64,000 nucleotides of DNA from NCBI GenBank assembly GCA_943787185.1, contig CALSLL010000002.1, positions 620,001 through 684,000 on the forward strand, read 5' to 3'. Positions 45,180 to 55,185 of the stretch are shown one piece after another. Position 1 is the first letter of the stretch, and every line of letters starts with the position of its first letter. The translations under genes were made by a program, and so were the position numbers. This stretch comes from UBA10349 sp003485905. GTDB lineage: Bacteria > Pseudomonadota > Gammaproteobacteria > Arenicellales > Arenicellaceae. The notes under the pieces are model-generated. The model was not told the origin of the DNA and did not search any database. It saw nothing but the letters and a program-made list of their open reading frames with translations.

Positions 45180-46649
45180 ATGCAAATATTTTTCGACAAC
45201 TTTTTAAATAATAGTCCCGTTTGGTTTAAGACTTCGATCCTTGTGTTTTTAGTGGTTTGCTGGCCAATAAAAATACTACTCGGGACTACAGTAGTTGGGT
45301 GGTTGTTCGTTGGAATGTTTATTCTCACCTTAGCGATGGCGCTCAAATGCTACCCATTGCAATCAGGAGGGCTGCTAGCGCTTGCAGTATTGGCATTGGG
45401 GCTCACGTCACCTGAGGCAGTCTGGCATGAGATAGAACACCAATTGGGTGTATTAATGCTCCTTATTTTTATGGTGAGTTTTATTCATTTTATGCAGCCA
45501 TTGCTGGTATTCATATTTGGTAAGTTACTGGTAAAGGTGAAAAATAAGGTTGTTCTATCGTTACTGTTTAGTATTTCTGCGGCGTTTCTTTCAGCATTTC
45601 TAGATGCGTTAACTGTTACTGCAGTGCTTATTACGGTTTTTGTAGCTCTTTATGGGGTATATGAAAAGGTTCATTCGGCACTGGGTACTGACTATAATAA
45701 GGACAATATTCCTGACCATGACGAGTTGGGTGGGGACACGCTGGAGAGGTTTCGCGGGTTTATCCGTAGCCTTGTTATGCATGGTGCGGTGGGTACTGCG
45801 TTGGGCGGCGTATGCACTTTAGTCGGTGAGCCACAAAACCTGCTGATTGCGGAAGAGATGGGTTGGACCTTTATCGAGTTTTTTCTCAACATGGCGCATA
45901 TTACGATGCCCGTGTTAGCTGCCGGTCTGATAACTTGTGCGGTATTGGAAATTACCAAGAAGTTTGGTTTTGGGCAGCCGTTGGAACCCACCGTTCGGGG
46001 AATCATAGAAGGTTATCTAAAAGAGCAGGATCGTGAGCGAAGTAAAGCTGATATCTACGGATTATGGGTTATGGGGGTATGCGGGATTGCTTTGGTGGTT
46101 GGGTTGGCACTTCATGTTATGGAGGTGGGGATGATCGGACTCTCTTTACTGGTGATTGTGACCGCTCTGACAGGTATTACTAACGAGCATCGCATTGGTA
46201 GCGCTTTTACCGAATCGATGCCCTTCGTTTCATTGTTGTGTATATTTTTTGTAATTGTGGCGATGATTGGTGATCTAAAGTTATTTAGCCCCGTTATCGA
46301 ACTGGTATTACAAATGCCGCAGGATCAACAACCTAAACTGTTTTTCTTAGCTAATGGCTTACTTTCCGCAATCAGTGACAATGTATTTGTGGCAACTATA
46401 TATATTAGTGAGGTGAAGGACGCCTTTGATGCTGGACTTATTTCCAGAGAGCATATGGAGGTGCTGGCTGTCGCCATTAATACGGGAACTAATTTACCCA
46501 GCGTTGCTACCCCCAATGGGCAGGCTGCATTTCTATTTTTACTCACGTCGGCGCTGGCGCCCGCTATTCGATTAGGTTATGGGAGAATGGTGTTTATGGC
46601 ACTTCCATACACAGTGGTCCTTACTTTTGTAGGCTATATTATGCAATAA
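45180..46649 (+). CDS. nhaB: Na+/H+ antiporter NhaB
   Basis: NhaB exports sodium in exchange for protons and supports growth in salt at alkaline pH. The 489-residue protein has about 12 membrane segments and clear NhaB stretches: FLDALTVTAVLITVF near residue 142, GTALGGVCTLVGEPQNLLIA near 208, and the C-terminal GLLSAISDNVFVATIYISE and NTGTNLPSVATPNGQAAFLF. The family usually has about 505-530 residues, so this one is slightly short but not truncated at either end. It stands alone and converges with ypjD. Its presence fits a marine or saline habitat. Confidence 0.95.
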   Translation: MQIFFDNFLNNSPVWFKTSILVFLVVCWPIKILLGTTVVGWLFVGMFILTLAMALKCYPLQSGGLLALAVLALGLTSPEAVWHEIEHQLGVLMLLIFMVSFIHFMQPLLVFIFGKLLVKVKNKVVLSLLFSISAAFLSAFLDALTVTAVLITVFVALYGVYEKVHSALGTDYNKDNIPDHDELGGDTLERFRGFIRSLVMHGAVGTALGGVCTLVGEPQNLLIAEEMGWTFIEFFLNMAHITMPVLAAGLITCAVLEITKKFGFGQPLEPTVRGIIEGYLKEQDRERSKADIYGLWVMGVCGIALVVGLALHVMEVGMIGLSLLVIVTALTGITNEHRIGSAFTESMPFVSLLCIFFVIVAMIGDLKLFSPVIELVLQMPQDQQPKLFFLANGLLSAISDNVFVATIYISEVKDAFDAGLISREHMEVLAVAINTGTNLPSVATPNGQAAFLFLLTSALAPAIRLGYGRMVFMALPYTVVLTFVGYIMQ

Positions 46650-46698
46650 AAAATGGAACGCTAGACAGTGATTACAACGGGGGGCAACTTGATAGTGT

Positions 46699-47505
46699 TT
46701 AGGATACTAATGCCTGGACAATTTTGGTGCCAAAGTACCCCATTACTAGTAGCCCAAATCCGGTAAGCGTCCAACGAGCTGCCTTCTGTCCACGCCACCC
46801 TTTTCGGTAGTGCCCCCAAAGTAGTACAGCAAAAACGATCCATGCGGTTGATGCCAAAACTATGTGGTGGGTGAAACTAAATGGGTGCCCAAAAACAGAT
46901 TGGCTGAATACTGCGCCGCTTATCAAGGTTGTGGTGAGTAGAAAGAAGCCAACCCTAACTAGACGAAATAGGATGTTCTCCATAGTCTGTAATGGCGGTA
47001 ACCTGTCCAAGATTGAATCCTTGTCTGCTTGGGTTAGTTTCTTTTCTTGTGTGGTTAGTAACAAGGCTTGAAAAGATGCTAGTGCAAACACAGCATAGGC
47101 AAATACAGAAACTATGATGTGGCTAGTGAACGCGGTATTTGAATGGTATTCCGTGGGGATTGCGCTTGTCATTTCGGGGCTAAGCAATAATCCTAATAAC
47201 AAGCAGGCCCCACAGGTGGGTAGTAGGAATTTACCAATTTGCCTAATCGGGAGGACAAGGGTTGATATAATATAGACGAGGGCAATAATAGCCGTAATCC
47301 AGTACAAGCCAGATGAGACTCCAAAATCTAATTCACCTTTAGCGTAAGCCTGACGAATGGCATAAATGTTGAGGATAAATGCCGCTAGTAATGTAATACG
47401 CGCGACTGATAGTCCGACGCTGCTTGAGCTAGTGTTCCTAGAAGCCAGCGCACCAGCTGCGAAATATAACGCAGCGGAAATTAGTAAAATTAGTGTTGTG
47501 CTCAT
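46699..47505 (-). CDS. ypjD: YpjD/CcsA-like inner-membrane cytochrome c assembly family protein
   Basis: This 268-residue membrane protein of the CcsA (cytochrome c assembly) family has eight hydrophobic segments. Family marks are the FTSHIIVSVFAYAVFALASF segment near residue 126 and FSFTHHIVLASTAWIVFAVL near 222, where histidines could bind heme. The location just before ffh on the opposite strand is conserved for Escherichia YpjD. Its exact function is not settled; some relatives act in heme handling or divalent cation stress. The gene converges with nhaB, with 49 bases between stops. Confidence 0.88.
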   Translation of the reverse strand: MSTTLILLISAALYFAAGALASRNTSSSSVGLSVARITLLAAFILNIYAIRQAYAKGELDFGVSSGLYWITAIIALVYIISTLVLPIRQIGKFLLPTCGACLLLGLLLSPEMTSAIPTEYHSNTAFTSHIIVSVFAYAVFALASFQALLLTTQEKKLTQADKDSILDRLPPLQTMENILFRLVRVGFFLLTTTLISGAVFSQSVFGHPFSFTHHIVLASTAWIVFAVLLWGHYRKGWRGQKAARWTLTGFGLLVMGYFGTKIVQALVS

Positions 47506-47598
47506 CTCATCGATTCTAACCCTTGGCGCAGAGCTATCAACTTATTAATTTGTATTTTCTGATAATTTTGAAAATCATTAATTCAGTCTGCAATTGTG

Positions 47599-47626
47599 TT
47601 CATATAGGAATACAAGCGGTTAGAAT
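47599..47626 (+). promoter_or_regulatory. Putative sigma-70 promoter of ffh
   Basis: TTCATA (47599-47604), a 16-base spacer and TAGAAT (47621-47626), followed by ACGTCGC. Start of transcription would lie about 40 bases before the ffh ATG. The -35 box is only a fair match. Confidence 0.5.
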
Positions 47627-47671
47627 ACGTCGCATACATTAAGTCCTCCCTAACCATCTAGTTAAAAGACA

Positions 47672-49036
47672 ATGTTTGAACAATTAAGTGATCGACTAAG
47701 AGTAACCATGAAGCGGGTGCGCGGGCAGGCTCGCCTGACCGAAGAGAATATCTCTGACGCTTTACGTGAGGTCCGGATCGCACTGCTAGAAGCCGATGTG
47801 GCTTTGCCTGTAGCCAAAGATTTCATTAAACAGGTTAGGCAACGTGCTATTGGCGAGGATGTGGCTGCTAGCTTATCGCCGGGTCAACAGTTGATAAAAA
47901 TCGTCAACCAAGAGTTGGTTAGCATGATGGGTGAGGCCAACGATGCCCTCGATTTGTCGCAGCGACCGCCAGCAGTCGTTATGATGGCAGGTTTGCAGGG
48001 TGCTGGCAAAACCACAACCGTAGCAAAACTTGCCAAGCGTTTGATGGAGAAAGATGGCAAGAAGGTGATGGTGGTGAGTGCCGATATATATCGCCCGGCA
48101 GCTATCGATCAGCTTAAGACCTTATCTGAAGCGGTCGGGTGCCAGTTTCATCCAAGTGAATCTTCACAATCTCCGGTCGAAATTGTAACCGGTGCGCTGC
48201 AGGCTGCTCGTAACAATGTAGTCGATGTTCTTATGGTTGACACTGCTGGCCGGCTACATGTTGATGCGGAATTGATGAGTGAGATTCAGCAATTACATAA
48301 AGCGGTTGATCCGGTCGAAACGTTATTCGTAGTTGATAGTATGACTGGGCAGGACGCAATTAATAGTGCCAAAGCGTTCGGCGAGGCGCTACCGCTTACG
48401 GGAGTAGTGCTTACCAAAACTGATGGTGATGCGCGTGGTGGTGCCGCACTTTCAATTCGTCAGGTGACAGGAAAACCAATTAAATTTCTCGGTATTGGAG
48501 AGAAATTAGATGGTTTGGAACCATTTCATCCAGATCGTGTTGCTTCTCGTATCTTGGGGATGGGGGATGTGCTTACATTAATAGAAGAGGCAGAAGACAA
48601 GGTAGATGCGACTAAGGCGGGTCAGTTGGCCCGTAAGCTCAAATCGGGTAAGGGCTTTGACCTTGATGACTATCGAGAACAAATCCTACAAATGAACAAT
48701 ATGGGTGGATTGGACAGTTTGATGCAGAAGCTTCCGGGTATGGATCGAATACCACAACAAATGATGGGCGGTATGGGCGGTGAGTTGAACAAGAATATTG
48801 CGATAATTAATTCCATGACAAAAAAAGAAAAGTCGTTTCCGGCAATTCTTAAGGGGTCACGCAAACGACGCATTGCAATGGGTTCTGGTACGCAAGTTCA
48901 GGATGTAAATAGGCTATTAAAACAATTCACACAAATGCAGAAGATGATGAAGAAGATGGGCAAGAAAGGAGGCATGGCGAAAATGATGCGAGCTATGGGG
49001 GGGGGCAATAAGATGCCGCCAGGCATGCCTTTCTAG
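47672..49036 (+). CDS. ffh: Signal recognition particle protein Ffh
   Basis: Ffh with 4.5S RNA targets membrane proteins to FtsY and the translocon. The 454-residue protein has the helical N domain (1-90), the G domain with GLQGAGKTTTVAKLAKRL near 107, DIYRPAAIDQL, DTAGR, and TKTDGDARGG, and a Met-rich M domain (about 300-454) with GSGTQVQDVNRLLKQF that binds the SRP RNA. The tail is a run of Lys, Met and Gly. The 4.5S RNA gene is not in this window. Confidence 0.98.
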   Translation: MFEQLSDRLRVTMKRVRGQARLTEENISDALREVRIALLEADVALPVAKDFIKQVRQRAIGEDVAASLSPGQQLIKIVNQELVSMMGEANDALDLSQRPPAVVMMAGLQGAGKTTTVAKLAKRLMEKDGKKVMVVSADIYRPAAIDQLKTLSEAVGCQFHPSESSQSPVEIVTGALQAARNNVVDVLMVDTAGRLHVDAELMSEIQQLHKAVDPVETLFVVDSMTGQDAINSAKAFGEALPLTGVVLTKTDGDARGGAALSIRQVTGKPIKFLGIGEKLDGLEPFHPDRVASRILGMGDVLTLIEEAEDKVDATKAGQLARKLKSGKGFDLDDYREQILQMNNMGGLDSLMQKLPGMDRIPQQMMGGMGGELNKNIAIINSMTKKEKSFPAILKGSRKRRIAMGSGTQVQDVNRLLKQFTQMQKMMKKMGKKGGMAKMMRAMGGGNKMPPGMPF

Positions 49037-49322
49037 CGCGTTTTAGTCTGATATCAATTGGTTCAATTGATAGGGTTCTGATCTGGGCTCTATGACGTCT
49101 TATAGTTTGTAACTAAGTGTTATATCTCTTGAGCGGTGCTTAGCTCCGTGTTCAACTTCCTTCGATTGTTTTGGTGTGCAGTTGATATGTTTTTCAATGT
49201 CATTCAAAATTGAAATGCTGCGTCCCCATCACCTGTCTTATCTCTCTATATTGAATATATCCTCTGTATATTCGGAACTCGTCAACTGTAAAAAAGTTTA
49301 CTACAGGAATCCAACTACAAAG

Positions 49323-51524
49323 ATGTTTACGGTAAGTATTAAACTCCTAACTCTTGGTTTGGTATTGCTGCTCCTTTGCGGTGCAGCTGCTGCGCAAAGT
49401 GATCTATCTCTGGATGTTCAGTCTGGACGGGGAAAAATGCTCCAAATGATTAGAGCATCGACCGCACCGGTGATTGATGGCGTAATGGATGAGGTGTGGA
49501 GCATCGCGCCCACTATTGAAGACTTGCATCAAGTCAATCCGATTGAGTATGCGGAACCATCTGAAAAGACGGTTATAAGAGTGCTGTTCGACGAGAAATT
49601 TTTATATGTTTCCGGGATGATCTACTACCAAGATCGTGATGATATCACTGCTAATAAGATGATTCAGGGCGCGAATTTGGAGTTTGACGATAAATTACGC
49701 GTCTATATTAATCCGTTTAATGATGGCCGAAATGGTTATCTTTTTCAGACTAATGCCAATGGTGTCCGCTCAGAATCCATCGTTGAAAACATTAGAGATC
49801 TCAATTGGGATTGGTCAGGGATTTGGTTTGCAGGTTCGCAGGCGACGGAATATGGGTGGTTTGCAGAGATAGCGATCCCTTATAACACCATTGCATTTGA
49901 CCCCAATTCGGATGCTTGGGGGATTAGTTTTTTACGTGATGTTATGAGTAAGAAGGAAAGTATGGCCTGGACCTCATATAACCGAAAGGTCGATCCGAGC
50001 AACTATGCAACGGCAAAGGGGCTATCTGGACTAGAGCAAGGCCGAGGTCTAGATTTGATTCCTGGTTTTAGCGTGACCGATAGCCAAGCCTACAATCCTG
50101 CTACGAATGAAACTGCATTTGAACCGTTTTTGGATGTTTTTTATAAGATTACGCCTAATTTAACGGGGGCTTTGACCTTTAATAGCGATTTTTCTGCCAC
50201 TAATGTGGATGCCCGGCAAGTACAGCTGACCCGGTTTAATCTTTTTTTTCCGGAGCAACGAAGATTTTTTCTGCAAGAAGCAGATATATTTGAGTTTGGT
50301 GGAGTTGACCGCAATGCCAAGCCATTTTTCTCGAGGCGTATTGGCATTGGTCCCAACGGTGAGCAGCTGGATATTAATGCTGGCGGTAAGCTTTCCGGAA
50401 GAGTTGGGCGTTGGAACGTTGGTGCGTTGGCAGTAAAACAGTCAGGCAACACTAATTTCGTACCAGAGGGAAGCGAGGTCGTTAATGATAGTGATCTGTT
50501 TGTGGGTAGAGTGTCTGCAAACGTTCTTGGTCAATCGACGGTTGGAGCTATAGCGACATCTGGAAACCCAGATGCTGATGAAAGTAATAGTTTGGTGGGT
50601 GTTGATTTCAACTATTTAAATACGCGCAGCTTTGACAATGTAACTATTGAAGGGCAAATGTGGTACCAACAATCAAGCACAGAAGGATTAGATGATGAGG
50701 ATTCTGCTTGGGGGGTAAAGTTACTCTCACCGAACCAGGAGGGATTAAAGGGGAGAATTCAGTACACTGAGATTGGGAAGAACTTTTTTCCAGCGTTGGG
50801 TTTCGTAAACCGAACCGGAATTAAGCAAAGTGAGTTAGTGATTGGGCATACCAAACGATTTTCCGCAGGCTCATGGTTGAGGTCGTTTGAGAATCAATTT
50901 CAGGGTGTTCGCGTCACGAGCACTAATGGGGATGTGGAATCCGAATTATCGGAGTTCATATTTTCAAGAGTAGAAAATCAAACTGGTGATAAAGCGTTTC
51001 TGCTGTTCAACGATATTCGTGAGGTGTTGACCGAGCCGTTTCGTATCACTGATGAGGTGACTATTCCAATTGGGGATTACTCTTATAGGCGTTACGGTGT
51101 GGATTTCACAACGGGCGGTCAGCGTGCCTTAGTTGCGACCTTACGTTTGGAAAATGGTGGGTTTTTTAGTGGTGATCGCAGTACCGTGAGTGGGTCGATC
51201 GAGTGGAACGTTAATAAAAATATATCAAGTAAAATTGAGTATGAATACAATAAAATTGATCTTCCTGAAGGCAAGTTTGATACGCAATTAATTCGGCTTC
51301 GTACAAACATTGCATTTACTCCAGAGTGGGCATGGATTACTACCGCTCAATATGACAATCAGTCAAAACTGCTAGGAGTAAATAGCCGCCTGCAGTGGGT
51401 CCCTAGAGCAGGGTCGGAGTTTTATATTATCTATAACGGCGGCTGGATTGATAGAACTGAAAGGGGTTTTGAACAGATTGGTAAATCAGCGACTATGAGA
51501 GTTGGTCATACATTTAGATTTTAG
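49323..51524 (+). CDS. DUF5916 outer-membrane protein with CBM9-like domain, copy 1
   Basis: The start ATG 49323 gives a signal peptide (FTVSIKLLTLGLVLLLLCGA, cut near AAAQ); an upstream start at 49176 adds 49 residues without signal character. Residues about 35-220 form a carbohydrate-binding module 9-like domain (APVIDGVMDEVWSIAPTIED), the part that resembles sugar or heme-ligand binding domains. The rest is the DUF5916 beta-barrel domain (FNSDFSATNVDARQVQLTRF, FFPEQRRFFLQEADIFEFGG), ending in GHTFRF with a terminal aromatic residue as in outer-membrane barrels. Length 733 residues. A close paralogue follows directly. Function and ligand are unknown; a role in outer-membrane binding or uptake is inferred. 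Confidence 0.88.
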   Translation: MFTVSIKLLTLGLVLLLLCGAAAAQSDLSLDVQSGRGKMLQMIRASTAPVIDGVMDEVWSIAPTIEDLHQVNPIEYAEPSEKTVIRVLFDEKFLYVSGMIYYQDRDDITANKMIQGANLEFDDKLRVYINPFNDGRNGYLFQTNANGVRSESIVENIRDLNWDWSGIWFAGSQATEYGWFAEIAIPYNTIAFDPNSDAWGISFLRDVMSKKESMAWTSYNRKVDPSNYATAKGLSGLEQGRGLDLIPGFSVTDSQAYNPATNETAFEPFLDVFYKITPNLTGALTFNSDFSATNVDARQVQLTRFNLFFPEQRRFFLQEADIFEFGGVDRNAKPFFSRRIGIGPNGEQLDINAGGKLSGRVGRWNVGALAVKQSGNTNFVPEGSEVVNDSDLFVGRVSANVLGQSTVGAIATSGNPDADESNSLVGVDFNYLNTRSFDNVTIEGQMWYQQSSTEGLDDEDSAWGVKLLSPNQEGLKGRIQYTEIGKNFFPALGFVNRTGIKQSELVIGHTKRFSAGSWLRSFENQFQGVRVTSTNGDVESELSEFIFSRVENQTGDKAFLLFNDIREVLTEPFRITDEVTIPIGDYSYRRYGVDFTTGGQRALVATLRLENGGFFSGDRSTVSGSIEWNVNKNISSKIEYEYNKIDLPEGKFDTQLIRLRTNIAFTPEWAWITTAQYDNQSKLLGVNSRLQWVPRAGSEFYIIYNGGWIDRTERGFEQIGKSATMRVGHTFRF

Positions 51525-51771
51525 TTTTATTACTGTCGTAATTGGTCATTCGCAGCGTTTCAAGTTTCTGTATGTAACTTAATGTTTTTCCCCTTGAGAG
51601 AGTTTGGTGTTCATGTTCAACTCTTGCCGAATTTTCTGGCCTTAGTTTAGTCTCGTCCCATTCTAATTCCCCCTTGTTCTTTGTTGAGTATAGATATACA
51701 GAGGCGGGACCGATATATAAATCTAAGTCTGGCATTTAATGCCTTCAACTTTCTATTGAATAAACACCAAG

Positions 51772-53997
51772 ATGCATCGAGTTAGGACTAATAAATCAAG
51801 TCTACAGAGCTGGGCGTTATTGCCAGTTGGCATTGTGCTGCTATTTTGGTGCGGCTTCTCTTTGGCTCAGAGTGATCCATCTGCCGATATCCAATCTGGA
51901 CGTAGCAAGGTGCTAGAAATGGTGAAGACGTCTCTAGCCCCAGTTATTGATGGCGCTATGGATGATGTGTGGAACATGGCCCCCACGATTGAAGATTTGC
52001 ATCAGGTGGACCCTATAGAGTATGCGGAACCATCTGAGAAGACAGTTATCAGGGTACTGTTTGATGAAGACTTTTTGTATATATCGTCAATGATGTACTA
52101 CAAAAATATCGACGATATTACCGCAAATAAAATGATTCAAGGTGCAAGTTTGCGGTTTGAAGATAAATTGCGGATATTCATTAATCCGTTTAACGATAGC
52201 CGAAATGGTTATATTTTTCAGACTAACGCTAATGGTTTAAGGGCTGAAGCTATTGTTGAAAACGTGAGAGGAATGAATTTTGACTGGACGGGTATCTGGT
52301 TTGTGGCTACCGAACAGACAGATTATGGTTGGTTTGCCGAGATGGCAATTCCTTATAAGACTATTGCTTTTGATCCAAACTCGGATACTTGGGGTATTAG
52401 CTTTTTACGGGAGATTGAGAGCAGGAAAGAGGGGATGGCATGGACGTCATATAATCGAAGCATCGATCCTAGTAATTACGGTTCTGCTGTTGGGTTTTCT
52501 GATCTAAAGCAAGGGCGTGGTCTGGATTTGATCCCTGGGTTTAGTGTTACGAACAGTCGTGCCTACGACCCTGCAAGTAGCGAAATCGCATTTGAACCAT
52601 TTTTGGATGCCTTCTATAAGGTAACGCCAAATTTGACCGCCGCTTTGACCTTTAATAGTGATTTTTCAGCGACCGATCTAGATGCTCGCCAAGTGCAGCT
52701 AACCCGGTTTAATCTTTTCTTTCCAGAGCAACGAAGATTTTTCCTGCAGGAGGCAGATATTTTTGAGTTTGGTGGCGTTGATCGAAATGCCAAACCATTT
52801 TTTTCGAGACGCATAGGTATAGGCCCCAACGGAGAGCAGCTAGATATAAATGCGGGGGGAAAGTTGTCTGGAAGAGTTGGCCGTTGGAACGTCGGCGCTC
52901 TGGCCGTGAAGCAGTCTGGAAACGCCGATATTGTTTCAGAGGGGGGCGAAGTGGTTGGTGATAGCGATCTGTTTGTTGGTCGTATGTCTGCAAATGTTCT
53001 AGGTCAATCGACGATTGGTGCTATAGCTACCTCGGGTAATCCAGACTCGGACGAAAGTAATAACTTGGTTGGCGTTGATTTTAATTATTTAAACACACGT
53101 AGTTTTGATAACGTCACTATCGAAGGCCAAGCTTGGTATCAAAAATCTACTACAGATGGGTTGGAAGGCGAAGATTCCGCATGGGGTATAAGATTACTGT
53201 CCCCTAATCAGCAGGGTTTCAAAGGAAGAATTCAGCACACCGAAATTGGCGAGAATTTTTTTCCGGCATTGGGTTTTGTAAATCGAACTGGAATTAAGCA
53301 AAGTGAACTAGCTCTTGGTCATACAAAAAGATTTTCAGCGGGATCATGGTTAAGATCGTTTGAAAATGTCGCGCGAGGGATTCGCGTGACAGATACAGAT
53401 GGAGATGTCCAAACAGAACAATTCGTTCTTGAGCTAGCTAAATTAGAGAATCAGACGGGTGATCAGGCATTTTTACTTTTTACTGATAATCGGGAATTAT
53501 TGACTAGACCTTTTAGAATTACCGACGAAGTCACTATTCCAGTCGGGGACTACTCTTTTAAGCGCTATGGCGTTGATATTACTACGGGCGGATTTCGTTC
53601 ATTTATAGCGGGCTTACGTATAGAGAACGGGGGTTTTTTTAGCGGTGATCGTAGTACGGTTAATGCATCGATTGAATGGCAGTTCAGCAAATTTTTTACG
53701 GGGAAATTCGAGTATGAGTACAATAAAATTGATTTGCCAGAAGGTGAATTTAATACGCAACTATTGCGACTTCGTACTGACATTGCATTTAATCCGGAGT
53801 GGGCTTGGATTACGACCGCTCAATATGATAACCAATCAGAATTATTGGGGTTAAATAGTCGTTTACAGTGGATTCCACGAGCAGGCTCGGAATTCTATAT
53901 TATCTATAATGGTGGCTGGATTGATCGGGCTGAGACAGGTTTTGAGCGGGTTGGTGCGTCGGCGACCATGAGAATTGGTCACACACTGAGATTCTAA
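51772..53997 (+). CDS. DUF5916 outer-membrane protein with CBM9-like domain, copy 2
   Basis: This paralogue of the preceding gene has 741 residues and the same order: signal peptide (hydrophobic WALLPVGIVLLFWCGFSLAQ), CBM9-like domain (APVIDGAMDDVWNMAPTIED) and DUF5916 barrel ending GHTLRF. Large blocks are nearly identical in both, notably from about residue 285 to 400, including SRRIGIGPNGEQLDINAGGK. They differ most in the N-terminus, the loop NADIVSEGGEVVGDSD and strand segments near residues 545-570. The copies are separated by 247 bases, so this is an old tandem duplication. Loop differences could mean different ligands. The start ATG 51772 gives a longer n-region before the signal than copy 1. 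Confidence 0.87.
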   Translation: MHRVRTNKSSLQSWALLPVGIVLLFWCGFSLAQSDPSADIQSGRSKVLEMVKTSLAPVIDGAMDDVWNMAPTIEDLHQVDPIEYAEPSEKTVIRVLFDEDFLYISSMMYYKNIDDITANKMIQGASLRFEDKLRIFINPFNDSRNGYIFQTNANGLRAEAIVENVRGMNFDWTGIWFVATEQTDYGWFAEMAIPYKTIAFDPNSDTWGISFLREIESRKEGMAWTSYNRSIDPSNYGSAVGFSDLKQGRGLDLIPGFSVTNSRAYDPASSEIAFEPFLDAFYKVTPNLTAALTFNSDFSATDLDARQVQLTRFNLFFPEQRRFFLQEADIFEFGGVDRNAKPFFSRRIGIGPNGEQLDINAGGKLSGRVGRWNVGALAVKQSGNADIVSEGGEVVGDSDLFVGRMSANVLGQSTIGAIATSGNPDSDESNNLVGVDFNYLNTRSFDNVTIEGQAWYQKSTTDGLEGEDSAWGIRLLSPNQQGFKGRIQHTEIGENFFPALGFVNRTGIKQSELALGHTKRFSAGSWLRSFENVARGIRVTDTDGDVQTEQFVLELAKLENQTGDQAFLLFTDNRELLTRPFRITDEVTIPVGDYSFKRYGVDITTGGFRSFIAGLRIENGGFFSGDRSTVNASIEWQFSKFFTGKFEYEYNKIDLPEGEFNTQLLRLRTDIAFNPEWAWITTAQYDNQSELLGLNSRLQWIPRAGSEFYIIYNGGWIDRAETGFERVGASATMRIGHTLRF

Positions 53998-54370
53998 TGA
54001 TTTGTATTTCGATCTCTGACGGCTTCTTTAGGGCCTCCGGATCGGTTACTAGATAGTGATTTGTTGGATTTTAACTGACTAAGCACACCTAACTAGACAC
54101 CTTCTAAACCGGATTTAGTCGTCGTAGACTTATATCGAACTAGTAATTTTTATTGGTTAACATTGAGTCGATTCTAAAAACTAGGCAGGACGAACGTTTT
54201 GTGCGGTCTATCGGATTGATCTCAATACAAAAATTTGTCTTAAACAGGCTTTAATTTAGGCGGTATAGGGGATACAATCGCGCCCCTTCGAAGACCCGTG
54301 AAAAATTTTTAACTAAAGCTAGTTGATTGCAATGGGTCGAAATGAATTTAAACGATTAAGGTAGAGCAGT
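53998..54370. other. 373-base intergenic region, rpsP upstream region
   Basis: No open frame of note. Near the right end a possible promoter of the rpsP operon is TTTAAT (54250-54255), 17 bases, TACAAT (54273-54278), followed by the GC-rich CGCGCCCC; the transcript would have a leader of about 85 bases. I see no terminator for the DUF5916 gene. Confidence 0.5.
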
Positions 54371-54616
54371 ATGGTAACAATTCGATTGGCACGTCACGGC
54401 GCCAAAAAACGCCCTTTCTATGCCATTGTGGTTGCTGACCAGCGACGAGCAACAACCGGCCGATTTATCGAACGGGTGGGATTCTATAATCCTCGAGCGA
54501 CTGGTGGTGAAGAGCGATTGCGCCTTGAGCAAGATCGTGTAGATCATTGGTTAGGTCTCGGTGCACAAGCGTCTGACCGCGTTAAGAAGCTGATCAAGGA
54601 ATCTACCACCGTATAG
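54371..54616 (+). CDS. rpsP: Ribosomal protein S16
   Basis: S16 binds 16S rRNA and is needed for small-subunit assembly. The 81-residue protein begins MVTIRLARHGAKKRPFYAIV and has RRATTGRFIERVGFYNPRA, the standard sequence. It is the first gene of the rpsP-rimM-trmD-rplS operon and lies one base before rimM. Confidence 0.98.
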   Translation: MVTIRLARHGAKKRPFYAIVVADQRRATTGRFIERVGFYNPRATGGEERLRLEQDRVDHWLGLGAQASDRVKKLIKESTTV

Positions 54617-54617
54617 T

Positions 54618-55163
54618 ATGCCCGCTCAACACTCCGGCGAAGCCGCTGAAGCTATTGAGCTCGGCAAGGTCTCGGGAGTTTGGGGTGTACGTGGGGCGAT
54701 TAAAGTATATGCCTATACGCGAGAGCGTGAAGGCATAGCTAAATATAAGAACTGGATACTGCAATCAGCTGGTGGTGTAAATCAGCACTACGAGGTGGTC
54801 CAGTGTAAAAAACAAGGTCAGAGTATGGTTGCAACCTTAAAAGGCGTTGATGACCGTGATCTGGCTGAAAGCTTGCAAGGGTTTCGTATTTTGGTTCCGT
54901 TGCAAGATATGCCTGTTTTGCCAGATGGCGAGTATTATTGGCGCCAGTTGGTAGGGTTGGAAGTTGTAACTCTTGAAGGCATGGTTTTGGGTGTAGTGGA
55001 TCACTTGCTTGAAACTGGTGCTAACGATGTGTTGGTAGTACATAGAAAGACGGCTGATTCTGAAGAACCGGTTGAACATCTACTACCGTATATTGATCAA
55101 GTCGTGATCAAGGTTGATTTGCTTACCAAAAGTATGCAAGTGGATTGGGATCCAGAGTTTTAG
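54618..55163 (+). CDS. rimM: Ribosome maturation factor RimM
   Basis: RimM assists late maturation of the 30S head and binds S19. The 181-residue protein has the N-terminal RimM domain (ELGKVSGVWGVRGAIKVYAY) and the C-terminal PRC barrel (GEYYWRQLVGLEVVTLEG, then LLPYIDQVVIKVDLL). The length is normal. It starts one base after rpsP and is 22 bases before trmD. Confidence 0.97.
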   Translation: MPAQHSGEAAEAIELGKVSGVWGVRGAIKVYAYTREREGIAKYKNWILQSAGGVNQHYEVVQCKKQGQSMVATLKGVDDRDLAESLQGFRILVPLQDMPVLPDGEYYWRQLVGLEVVTLEGMVLGVVDHLLETGANDVLVVHRKTADSEEPVEHLLPYIDQVVIKVDLLTKSMQVDWDPEF

Positions 55164-55185
55164 GGCAGTGCATTAAGGTATTAAT

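Noticed and set aside
49176..49322. Upstream start of the first DUF5916 gene
   Set aside because: It would bury the signal peptide 49 residues inside the protein; ATG 49323 fits a secreted protein.
51514..51735. Minus-strand open frame of 73 codons between the two DUF5916 genes
   Set aside because: It overlaps the end of copy 1, has no ribosome site and looks like intergenic sequence by composition.
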